Origin: Deltaproteobacteria bacterium
GTDB lineage: Bacteria > Desulfobacterota > Binatia > DP-6
Direction: 5' to 3'
DNA length: 7,611 nt
Assembly (NCBI GenBank): GCA_005879205.1
Contig: VBLD01000199.1
Coordinates: forward strand, 1 to 7,611
Positions 1 through 5,029 of this stretch are shown in pieces (positions within the stretch are counted from its first letter, which is position 1; every line of letters begins with the position of its first letter). The notes beneath the pieces were generated by a model. That model was not told the origin of the DNA, searched no databases, and saw nothing but the letters and a program-made list of their open reading frames with translations. A program made the translations under genes and the position numbers.

Positions 1-1
1 C

Positions 2-88
2 GACCCGGGCCTTGAGCCCGACCCACGTCCAGAAGCCGACCTTGATCGCGTACTCGCAGCCCCGGCGCTGGAGCAGGCGCAGGCGTAA
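2..88 (+). CDS. Possible C-terminal tail of a gene entering from the left edge
   Basis: Reading from base 2 gives 28 codons ending in TAA at 86-88. The peptide is rich in Asp, Glu, Pro and Ala and ends ALEQAQA. About two thirds of third positions are G or C. This looks like an ordinary disordered or helical C-terminus, but there is too little to assign a family. An open frame of 28 codons is not rare in GC-rich DNA, so this is weak. The following 188 bases up to 276 hold no gene that I can support. Confidence 0.3.
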   Translation, partial: DPGLEPDPRPEADLDRVLAAPALEQAQA

Positions 89-239
89 CTCAGCGTGTCT
101 ACCCGGGCGGGGGCAAGACCAAACCGCGCGCCTCCTCGGGGAAGCGCCTCGGGCCCCTGCTACTTGCGTCGTGGCCTCGCTGACCGCAGGCGCCGGGGCT
201 AACCGGGAGCGCGTAAGACGCCTGCAGCCATGTACCAGC

Positions 240-268
240 TGGACACCTCGCTTCCGTTTCTCTAGCGT
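240..268 (+). promoter_or_regulatory. Weak sigma70-like promoter next to the ATG at 277
   Basis: TGGACA at 240-245 (five of six matches to TTGACA) is followed by a 17-nt spacer and TAGCGT at 263-268 (three of six matches to TATAAT). A transcript from this site would start at about 275-277, essentially at the ATG. That ATG has no Shine-Dalgarno sequence before it. The -10 match is poor, so this is a suggestion only. Confidence 0.2.
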
Positions 269-276
269 GCCCGTTC

Positions 277-492
277 ATGGAGCCCACGCCCGAGGAGCTT
301 CGTGAGTGGCAGGCCGAGTTCGAGGCGGCTGCGCGTCGCCCGCTGCGGACGCGTCTGCGCTATGCCTTCATCTCCACTTACAAGCCGGTACTCGACGACG
401 CGCGCTATCGTGCGTTCGACTCGATGGCGGCGTACCGGGCGTGGTGCGAGGCGCATCTGCCGAGCTGGCTCGGGTATGGGCGCGAAGTTTGA
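277..492 (+). CDS. Small helical protein (71 aa), upstream partner of the nucleotidyltransferase
   Basis: The protein is charged, rich in Arg, Glu and Ala, and predicted mostly helical, with many aromatic residues in its second half (AFISTYKP, YRAWCEAHLPSWLGYG). It has no signal peptide or membrane segment, and I cannot name its family. Support for coding is its overlap of 17 nt with the nucleotidyltransferase gene (ATG at 476, stop at 490-492), the usual layout of a translationally coupled pair. Small proteins encoded beside MNT/AbiEii-type nucleotidyltransferases are often the other half of a toxin-antitoxin pair, so that role is inferred from position only. No Shine-Dalgarno sequence precedes the ATG at 277, so either the start is leaderless or the true start differs. 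The frame stays open for some distance upstream. Confidence 0.6.
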   Translation: MEPTPEELREWQAEFEAAARRPLRTRLRYAFISTYKPVLDDARYRAFDSMAAYRAWCEAHLPSWLGYGREV

Positions 493-949
493 CTACGCGC
501 AGGCGGAGGAGATCCGCGACGCCTTCGCCCGCCACTGCGTGCGGTACCTCTTCCTCGGGAAGTCGGGCGCGATTCTCCTCGGCTTCCCGGATACGACGCA
601 GGATGCAGACCTATTCGTCGAGAAGAGCGCCGTCAACGGGCGGGCCATCGTGGCGGCACTCCGAGAGCTGGGATTCGCATTGACGCACGCGGACGCGGCC
701 GACATCGAGCGTGGGAAGGACTTCGTCCAGCTCAAGAACGGCCCCTTCGACGTGGACCTGGTCTTTGCTCCGGACGGCATCGAGACGTTCGCGGATGCCT
801 GGAGGCGCCATGTCGATGTCGAGGGGTTCCCCGTGTGCCACTTGGACGACATCATCGCGAGCAAAGCCGCGGCGAACCGGGTCAGGGACCGGGAGACATT
901 GCCCCGCCTACGTGCCTTTCGCGAATACTGGCTGCAGCGCGGCCGTTGA
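476..949 (+). CDS. MNT/AbiEii-like nucleotidyltransferase (157 aa)
   Basis: This is a minimal nucleotidyltransferase of the Pol-beta superfamily, likely in or near the DUF6036/AbiEii group. Such enzymes transfer a nucleotide to a protein or RNA and commonly act in toxin-antitoxin or phage-defence pairs. Visible motifs are the glycine-rich start FLGKSGAILLG (residues 26-36), the metal-binding acidic pair in TTQDADLFVE (D43, D45), and a third acidic site in FDVDLVF (D92/D94). The C-terminal region around 120-140 (CHLDDIIASKAAANRVRDRE) matches the helix of this family that ends in a K..A..R.(K/R)D pattern. All three catalytic acids appear intact, so the protein is probably active. The ATG at 476 starts inside the upstream 71-aa gene, suggesting coupled translation; an AG-rich ribosome site is not obvious. 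The actual target and whether it is toxin or antitoxin cannot be read from the sequence. Confidence 0.85.
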   Translation: MGAKFDYAQAEEIRDAFARHCVRYLFLGKSGAILLGFPDTTQDADLFVEKSAVNGRAIVAALRELGFALTHADAADIERGKDFVQLKNGPFDVDLVFAPDGIETFADAWRRHVDVEGFPVCHLDDIIASKAAANRVRDRETLPRLRAFREYWLQRGR

Positions 950-990
950 GCTACCCATCGCACGGTGTTGCACCGTGACTGGGCAGCTCA
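947..990 (+). terminator. Long two-part hairpin starting at the nucleotidyltransferase stop codon
   Basis: Bases 947-957 pair with 980-990 (10 of 11 pairs, with an A-C mismatch at 953/984). After a small internal loop, 961-967 pair perfectly with 971-977 around a 3-nt loop, TTG. The stem begins on the TGA stop codon (947-949). Its place suggests a transcript end or an mRNA 3' stabiliser, but no T-run follows on the plus strand, so a classic intrinsic terminator is not shown. Confidence 0.35.
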
Positions 991-1035
991 CGCGCTCCGC
1001 TTGCGCCGCGACGTCACGGCGGAGCGACCACCCCC

Positions 1036-1408
1036 GTGACCGCCCTCGTCGAACAGCGCCAGCAGCCGCCGCGCCGAGCTGAACACGGTCCGCGATACGC
1101 ATCACATGGTGCTCCGTGCGCTCTACGTTGCCGCGCAGGCGGCGGTGGATCTTGCCATGCACCTCGGTGCGGACGCCGGGCTGGCCCCGCCAGCCACCTA
1201 CCAGGAGGCCTTCCGCAGGCTTGCCGACGGCGGGCTGCTCGAACGTGACCTGTCCGAACGCCTCGCCGCCTGGACTGGTTTCCGCAACGTGCTCGCGCAT
1301 TGCTACGCCACCGTGAACTAGGACCGGGCCTACGACGCGCTCGGTGAACTCGCCGATCTCGAGCAATTCGCCGCCCTCGTTGCGGCACGGATCGATGCGA
1401 CCCGGTGA
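1036..1408 (+). pseudogene. hepT: Broken HepT-like (DUF86) RNase toxin gene
   Basis: The frame 1040-1408 encodes a HepT/DUF86 protein: a helical core starting near 1106 (MVLRALYVAAQAAVDLAMHL), the family's PATYQEAFRRLADGGLL segment, and the catalytic RNase motif Rx4HxY as RNVLAHCY. Just after the motif a TAG at 1319-1321 falls where relatives have a Tyr (VNYDRAY), so a single base change from TAC or TAT explains it. Family-like sequence continues beyond it (DRAYDALGELADLEQF) to a TGA at 1406-1408. The 5' end is also damaged: this frame has a TGA at 1037-1039, and the only likely start, GTG at 1036 (VTALVEQRQQ), is in a different frame. The N-terminal helices appear short by roughly ten residues against my memory of the family. 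In intact systems HepT is an RNase toxin paired with an MntA nucleotidyltransferase. The intact nucleotidyltransferase 87 nt upstream looks like a different subfamily, but pairing cannot be excluded. Confidence 0.7.
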
Positions 1409-1463
1409 TGCTCGGAGTCGCCGGACCCTCGGACAGCTCCGGCGGGCGTAAAGGAGCATCGGC

Positions 1464-1613
1464 GTGCGTGGTGGCGGGCGGTCGAGGAGCCCGCCGCCAC
1501 GGCCGTTAGATCTCGACATCGAGGATGAGGACGGGGAGACGGTCGAGCCGAAGCGCGAAGGACACGAGATGGATGGTCCGACGCGTCCGGCCGCGACGGC
1601 GAGCGCCACTTAG
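1464..1613 (+). CDS. Possible small ORF (49 aa), Pro/Arg-rich head and acidic middle
   Basis: GTG at 1464 is preceded by AAGGAG at 1451-1456 with an ideal 7-nt gap. The frame runs 49 codons to TAG at 1611-1613. Residues 1-14 are Gly/Arg/Pro-rich and residues 15-28 are acidic (LDLDIEDEDGETVE), which looks more protein-like than chance sequence. Third positions in the acidic part are mostly G or C. I recognise no family. A GC-rich inverted repeat (1473-1479 with 1489-1495) lies inside the 5' end and could hide or tune the start. The rest of the 1409-1680 interval holds no gene that I can see. Confidence 0.3.
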   Translation: MRGGGRSRSPPPRPLDLDIEDEDGETVEPKREGHEMDGPTRPAATASAT

Positions 1614-1644
1614 CCCTCGGGGAGCGAACATGTTCAACGTTTCG

Positions 1645-1670
1645 CTGCGGGGGGCTCTCGCCCCCCGCAG
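1645..1670 (-). terminator. Perfect 11-bp hairpin after the collagen-like gene
   Basis: CTGCGGGGGGC at 1645-1655 pairs perfectly with 1660-1670 around a 4-nt loop, TCTC. It lies 10 nt past the TAA/TGA end of the collagen-like gene on the minus strand. The stem is very stable, but no T-run follows it in that direction (the next minus-strand bases are CGAAACGTTG). It is therefore a likely but not classic terminator. Confidence 0.45.
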
Positions 1671-1680
1671 CCTGGTGAAC

Positions 1681-2856
1681 TCACTGCGTGACGGGATCGA
1701 CCGTCACGACCGCGAGCTTGACGGTTAAGACCGACGTGGAACCTGCGTTGCCGTCGATCCGCTGGCAGTGGAACGTGGCGGCCACGGGAACGCTGAAGCT
1801 GTGGGCAACCATGAACGACGCCGCCGCAGCGCCGGGAGTGTTCCCTGTCCCGTTTGGAACGGAGATCGCGGTCATGTCGGAGTCGAGAACATTGTTACCC
1901 GCATCGATCATATAGAGGCTGCACCGCACGGAGTGAGGCTTCCCGTTACCGTTCGAGAACAACATCTTGCCGTTGATCACGTAGGTCCCGGCATCGAACG
2001 CGTAGCTCCCTACCGTCACGTCTGACCCGTCGTTCGGGATGGTAGGCGCGCCGCTGGGCAGCGTCAGGGTCTCCACATGGACGACGCTGGGGTTTCCCTT
2101 CTCGCCCTTGTCGCCCTTATCACCCTTGTCGCCCTTCGGCCCCTGCGGTCCGGAGTCCCCCTTCGGGCCTTGCGGACCACGGCAGTCCAGCACCGTGCAC
2201 GCGCCGTCATGATCGGCGTCCTCTTCAGGATCACACTGGCCGTTGCCGTTCTTGTCCCAACAGCGCGCACCGTTGAGTCCGGGATCGCCCTTGGATCCGC
2301 GATCGCCCTTGGGACCAGGGGCACCCACAGGTCCTGAAGGGCCCGCGGGACCCGGATCACCTTTGTCACCCTTGTCACCCTTTGGACCCTGAGGTCCGGC
2401 GGGGCCGGGCTTGCCTGGAAGACCCGCGGGAGCCGCAGGCCCTACGTCTCCCTTGTCACCTATGGGACCTCGTGGACCTCGCGAAGCCGGCACTCCCAAT
2501 AGGCAAGGGTCACCCGGCAGTCCGGGTACGCACTCCGGTCCCGGGGGGCCCGGGGGTCCCGGCGGCCCCTGCGGTCCCGGTGGTCCTTGCGGTCCTGGCA
2601 CCCCCTGCGCTCCGGGCGATCCCTGCGTTCCCGACGCGTCCTGCGTTCCCTGCGGGTCCTGCGGTCCCTGCTGCTGAGACAGGTCGACCTGCTGTTCGCC
2701 CTTCTTGCAGGCGCTCCTGAGGAATACCTGGCCGCTGGAGTTGCGGCAGAAGATCGGCTGGGACTTGTGGTGGGCCCGCGCGGTTCCACTCAGCGTGAGT
2801 AGGAGCGCGGTCGATCCCGCTACGACGAGTCCCCTCGTCCTGCGTGCGTTTGCCAT
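1681..2856 (-). CDS. Secreted collagen-like protein with EF-hand-like hinge (391 aa)
   Basis: The ATG at 2856 is chosen because GGAG at 2864-2867 sits 7 nt before it; the in-frame ATG two codons upstream is too close to that site. Residues 1-28 form a signal peptide (Arg-rich start, hydrophobic LVVAGSTALLLTL, ending ARA before HHK). Residues 29-63 are a small head with C37 and C50, similar to the short N-terminal module seen in many bacterial collagen-like proteins. Residues 64-198 are 45 triplets, 39 of them starting with Gly. Residues 199-225 hold two EF-hand-like loops and four cysteines. Residues 227-256 are ten perfect triplets rich in GDK and GPK. Residues 257-391 are a beta-rich C-terminal domain with C312 and C364, probably the trimerising or binding head. 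The protein is probably exported and forms a trimeric surface stalk or is released. No sorting motif or membrane anchor is visible at the C-terminus. Its ligand is unknown, and neighbouring genes give no functional clue. Confidence 0.88.
   Translation of the reverse strand: MANARRTRGLVVAGSTALLLTLSGTARAHHKSQPIFCRNSSGQVFLRSACKKGEQQVDLSQQQGPQDPQGTQDASGTQGSPGAQGVPGPQGPPGPQGPPGPPGPPGPECVPGLPGDPCLLGVPASRGPRGPIGDKGDVGPAAPAGLPGKPGPAGPQGPKGDKGDKGDPGPAGPSGPVGAPGPKGDRGSKGDPGLNGARCWDKNGNGQCDPEEDADHDGACTVLDCRGPQGPKGDSGPQGPKGDKGDKGDKGEKGNPSVVHVETLTLPSGAPTIPNDGSDVTVGSYAFDAGTYVINGKMLFSNGNGKPHSVRCSLYMIDAGNNVLDSDMTAISVPNGTGNTPGAAAASFMVAHSFSVPVAATFHCQRIDGNAGSTSVLTVKLAVVTVDPVTQ
2089..2178 (-). repeat. Second Gly-X-Y block (10 perfect triplets)
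   Basis: Residues 227-256 of the collagen-like protein: ten uninterrupted Gly-X-Y triplets, mostly GPK, GPQ, GDK and GEK. Lys-Gly-Asp/Glu pairs of this kind stabilise bacterial triple helices that lack hydroxyproline (known for the class). At DNA level this gives near-repeats of the 9-base unit for GDK. Confidence 0.9.
2182..2262 (-). other. Two tandem EF-hand-like calcium loops with four Cys, inside the collagen region
   Basis: Residues 199-225 break the triple-helix repeat. D201, N203, N205, D209 and E212 fit the 12-residue EF-hand pattern DxNxNGxxDxxE. D213, D215, D217, T221 and D224 fit a second, slightly weaker loop directly after it. C199, C208, C220 and C225 could form two disulphides. 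Together with one extra Arg the insert is 28 residues, not a multiple of three, so the two collagen blocks are out of triplet phase with each other. A calcium-stabilised hinge is the likely role (inferred). Confidence 0.75.
2263..2667 (-). repeat. First Gly-X-Y block (45 triplets, six with Gly replaced)
   Basis: Residues 64-198. The triplet register is kept throughout, but six triplets start with Asp (DPQ, DAS), Cys (CVP, CLL) or Ala (ASR, APA) instead of Gly. The codons are GAC, GAC, TGC, TGC, GCT and GCT, each one base away from a Gly codon. The middle (about residues 88-108) is GPQ/GPP-rich, and the end is GPK/GDK-rich. Confidence 0.9.
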
Positions 2857-2863
2857 GCTCATT

Positions 2864-2867
2864 CTCC
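2864..2867 (-). promoter_or_regulatory. Ribosome binding site of the collagen-like gene
   Basis: GGAG on the minus strand, 7 nt before the ATG at 2856. It decides between two nearby in-frame ATGs (2862 and 2856) in favour of the second. Confidence 0.65.
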
Positions 2868-2909
2868 GTTTCGTTCGGCGCCCGAGCCAGCTGCACTGCC
2901 GACTCGTCG

Positions 2910-2943
2910 GCGCTCTGCGCATGCGGGCGCTCTGCGCATGCGG
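2910..2943. repeat. Perfect tandem 17-bp repeat upstream of the collagen-like gene
   Basis: GCGCTCTGCGCATGCGG occurs twice without a gap (2910-2926 and 2927-2943). Each copy holds the 8-bp palindrome CGCATGCG. The pair lies 54-87 bp before the collagen-like start codon, inside its upstream non-coding region. It could be a pair of operator sites spaced 17 bp apart, or a recent slippage duplication; the sequence alone does not decide. Confidence 0.6.
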
Positions 2944-3228
2944 CAACGCAACTTCCGTACCGCGTTCCATGCCGCGTGACGGAGCGGTCGCCACGCTGCG
3001 TGCGGCCGGATCGCTCGGCGACGCGGCGAACCCGTGGCCGAATCAGCGGTTAACGGCTACCAAGCTTGCAAGCGCCGCCGCCGACGCTGTGCGCGCTGCA
3101 TGGCGACGTGTGAGGGAAAGAGGGCGCTCGCTGCTGACGACTCCGAGGCGTCCTCCTTGTCTGACTCACAAGCACCATCGCCTGCAACTTCGCGCGCTTG
3201 CACGGCACGGCACGATCGCACGAGGGTG

Positions 3229-3246
3229 ACGTAGGGTGGCCTACGT
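3229..3246 (-). terminator. Small perfect hairpin downstream of the transporter gene
   Basis: ACGTAGG at 3229-3235 pairs with CCTACGT at 3240-3246 around a 4-nt loop. It is about 130 nt beyond the transporter stop on the minus strand. No T-run follows, so it is only a weak candidate end for the oxalate operon transcript. Confidence 0.2.
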
Positions 3247-3262
3247 ACTGCGGCTTGGCGGC

Positions 3263-3334
3263 TCCTGGTAGGTTGCACAATTCCCGCCACACCTCAGCCT
3301 TGCTCTGCCCAAACACTTGCCGGCGGAATCCCAT
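3263..3334 (-). pseudogene. Possible N-terminal remnant of a small conserved protein
   Basis: From an ATG at 3334 the minus strand reads MGFRRQVFGQSKAEVWRELC. This resembles the start of small bacterial proteins that begin with an FGPSK(E/D)E(V/I)WRQL-like segment (family recalled, not checked). After about 24 residues the likeness stops and the frame continues as low-complexity sequence. No good ribosome site precedes it. It may be a truncated gene start or a coincidence. Confidence 0.2.
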
Positions 3335-3360
3335 CGCGCTCAGGATCGAAGTAGGCATTG

Positions 3361-3409
3361 CCGTGCGATGAGGGCTTTAGCTTCCCGTCCCCGCGCGTAT
3401 CGCACGGGG
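3361..3409 (-). terminator. Overlapping alternative hairpins across the transporter stop codon
   Basis: Two stems use the same bases. The larger pairs 3361-3369 with 3399-3407 (9 bp perfect) and encloses the TAA stop at 3377-3379. The smaller pairs 3389-3397 with 3401-3409 around a 3-nt loop, with 8 Watson-Crick pairs and one G-U pair in the minus-strand RNA. They cannot both form. No T-run follows, so the role (3' end protection, termination or none) is open. Confidence 0.3.
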
Positions 3410-4960
3410 AGTATATCCTCCTTTGCCTATGGGCTGGGGCGCCACGGGAATGGCCAGCATGCGCGTGGTCGGCACCTTCATGCGCCGCAGGACGAAGAAG
3501 GCGAGCACGGCTGCGATCAGATCGAAGGCTACGGCGACTCCGAAGACGCCTGCCCAGCCGATCTTCGGGAGGGTGAACGTAGCGGCGAAGGGACTCCAAA
3601 CCTTGGGAACCACCGTGAGGACGATGCCGTACGTGATCAGAGCGCCGGCCACCGCGAGCAGGAGGCTCTTCGTCCTTCGGCCCAGCTCCAGGCGGAGCAC
3701 CGTGGGAGCGAGGAAGAGCACGAACATCGCCAGGACGCCGCCCAGCACGAGCAGAATGTCCGCGCGGAAGTCGAAGGCCTTGCCCGCTGCCAGCGCGGAC
3801 CCGATCGGCACGAAGACGGACGCCGTACCCTTGGCCGTGTAGAGGAACCCATAGTTCGCCGTGGCGTGCTTGCGGCCAAAGAAGTCCCCGCAGAGAGCCG
3901 GGAACAGCGAAAAGATCTCGCCCCAACCGAAGAAGGTGAAGGCGCTGAAGACGACGAAGAGCAACGGGTGATGGGCGAATTGAATGAGCACGAGAATGGC
4001 CAGTGCTTCCAGGCCGAACGCCAGCGTCATCGTCTTCTCACGGCCTATGTGGTCGGAGACCCAACCCCACCAAGGGCGGCAGAGACCGTTGACCACGCGG
4101 TCCGCCGAGAGCGCGAACTGCAGCGCCGGCAACGTGATCCACAAGAAGCGGACGGGGACCTTGTCCACCTTGAAGTCGACAGCCATGGGGTTGAGCTGAG
4201 CGACGGCCATCAGGCCGCCCGTCGCGACCAGCGTCATCATCAGGTACATCAGCCAGAACTGCGGCGTGGCCCCCATCTCGGCGGAAGTGAAGTCCACGGC
4301 GCCCTGACGCCTCTTCACCTCTTCGCCACGCGCTCCCTTCGCCCAGGCCCCTGCCATCCACCCGGCGGGCGGGGCCTTGAGAAACAAGGCTGCCACCACG
4401 ACGACGGCTCCCTGAATGATCCCCCACTTGATGAAGGCCGCCTGGTAACCGGCCGTGCTGATCATGTTGGCAATCGGTGAAACGGTGAGAGCGGAACCGG
4501 CGCCGAACCCTGCGGCTGTCAGTCCCGCGGCGAGCCCGCGGTGGTCGGGGAACCATTTCACGGCGCTACCGATCGCCGTCCCATAGACGACGCCGGCGCC
4601 TAGCCCGGCAAGCGCGTAGGACAGATAGAGAGCGGTCAGGGACTCGGCCCTCCCGCTCTCGACCCAGCCGAGCCCCGCCAGGGCGCCCCCAAGCATCACC
4701 AGGAGCCGCGGGCCGAACTTGTCCACCAGCCAACCCTCGAAGGGGACCAGCCAGGTCTCCAGGAGGACGAAGATGGTGAAAGTGACCTGGATGAGGGGTT
4801 GTTCCTGCCTGAGGTGCTCCTGGAGCGGTGGTACGAAAAGCGTCCAGCCGTACTGGAAATTCGCTACCGCCACCATGCTGATCACGCTGGCCGTCAGGAT
4901 GAGCCAGCGGTTGAAGGGACGCGGTTCCGGCGATGTTACGCTTGCGCTCGCTACGGCCAT
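3377..4960 (-). CDS. oxlT: OxlT-like major facilitator transporter, probable oxalate carrier (527 aa)
   Basis: This inner-membrane carrier belongs to the oxalate:formate antiporter family of the major facilitator superfamily. The ATG at 4960 is set by GGGAGG at 4967-4972, 6 nt upstream. Membrane segments start at about residue 19; the first loop has the family motif GWLVDKFGPR (76-85), repeated in the second half as GWVSDHIGRE (299-308). R295 in NGLCRPWWGW and K377 in YTAKGTA match the two basic residues, R272 and K355 of Oxalobacter OxlT, that bind the oxalate dianion (known for the family). At 527 aa it is about 110 longer than OxlT. I count about 14 hydrophobic segments rather than 12, the extra ones near 400-420 and 432-452. 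It is last in the operon, 68 nt after the beta subunit gene. It probably brings oxalate in; since the enzyme makes CO2, the counter-ion need not be formate. Confidence 0.88.
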   Translation of the reverse strand: MAVASASVTSPEPRPFNRWLILTASVISMVAVANFQYGWTLFVPPLQEHLRQEQPLIQVTFTIFVLLETWLVPFEGWLVDKFGPRLLVMLGGALAGLGWVESGRAESLTALYLSYALAGLGAGVVYGTAIGSAVKWFPDHRGLAAGLTAAGFGAGSALTVSPIANMISTAGYQAAFIKWGIIQGAVVVVAALFLKAPPAGWMAGAWAKGARGEEVKRRQGAVDFTSAEMGATPQFWLMYLMMTLVATGGLMAVAQLNPMAVDFKVDKVPVRFLWITLPALQFALSADRVVNGLCRPWWGWVSDHIGREKTMTLAFGLEALAILVLIQFAHHPLLFVVFSAFTFFGWGEIFSLFPALCGDFFGRKHATANYGFLYTAKGTASVFVPIGSALAAGKAFDFRADILLVLGGVLAMFVLFLAPTVLRLELGRRTKSLLLAVAGALITYGIVLTVVPKVWSPFAATFTLPKIGWAGVFGVAVAFDLIAAVLAFFVLRRMKVPTTRMLAIPVAPQPIGKGGYTPRAIRAGTGS

Positions 4961-4966
4961 GGTGAA

Positions 4967-4972
4967 CCTCCC
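4967..4972 (-). promoter_or_regulatory. Ribosome binding site of the transporter gene
   Basis: GGGAGG on the minus strand, 6 nt before the ATG at 4960. It favours this start over the in-frame start 12 codons upstream at 4996. Confidence 0.7.
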
Positions 4973-5029
4973 GTCGCTTCGGGGACACCAGCCCAAGCCT
5001 CGGGGATCAACGGCCGCCCCACCAGTCCC

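Larger units (their letters stand above)
2857..3376. other. Intergenic stretch of about 520 bp between collagen-like and transporter genes
   Basis: No convincing full gene is present on either strand; the open frames here have no family-like sequence or good ribosome site. It holds the collagen-like gene's leader with the tandem 17-bp repeat (2910-2943), a small hairpin at 3229-3246, one short stretch resembling a protein N-terminus (3263-3334, minus) and the hairpins around the transporter's stop codon. The collagen-like promoter should lie here, but I see no clear -10/-35 pair. Confidence 0.6.

Noticed and set aside
945..990. GTTGAGC at 945-951 beside the long hairpin, suggesting an integron attC site
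   Set aside because: It fits GTTRRRY, but it stands at the left end of the palindrome, where RYYYAAC is required, and no matching core is at the right end. The bases are also the end of the coding sequence.
908..1609. 233-codon open frame on the minus strand across the HepT relic
   Set aside because: The HepT motifs on the plus strand explain the region; the minus-strand protein is Arg/Gly/Pro-rich with no family features.
2089..2667. Short periodic DNA repeats that could suggest a CRISPR or satellite array
   Set aside because: The period is nine bases and follows Gly-X-Y codons inside one open frame; there are no fixed repeats with unique spacers.
2411..2677. Gly/Pro-rich frame on the plus strand that also looks collagen-like
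   Set aside because: The complement of GGN-CCN codons again gives Gly/Pro codons. The minus frame has the signal peptide, ribosome site and end domains, so the plus frame is a mirror effect.
3317..4480. 387-codon open frame on the plus strand opposite the transporter
   Set aside because: Its composition is Arg/Glu/His-rich and repetitive, with no hydrophobic core; the opposite strand encodes a clear membrane carrier.
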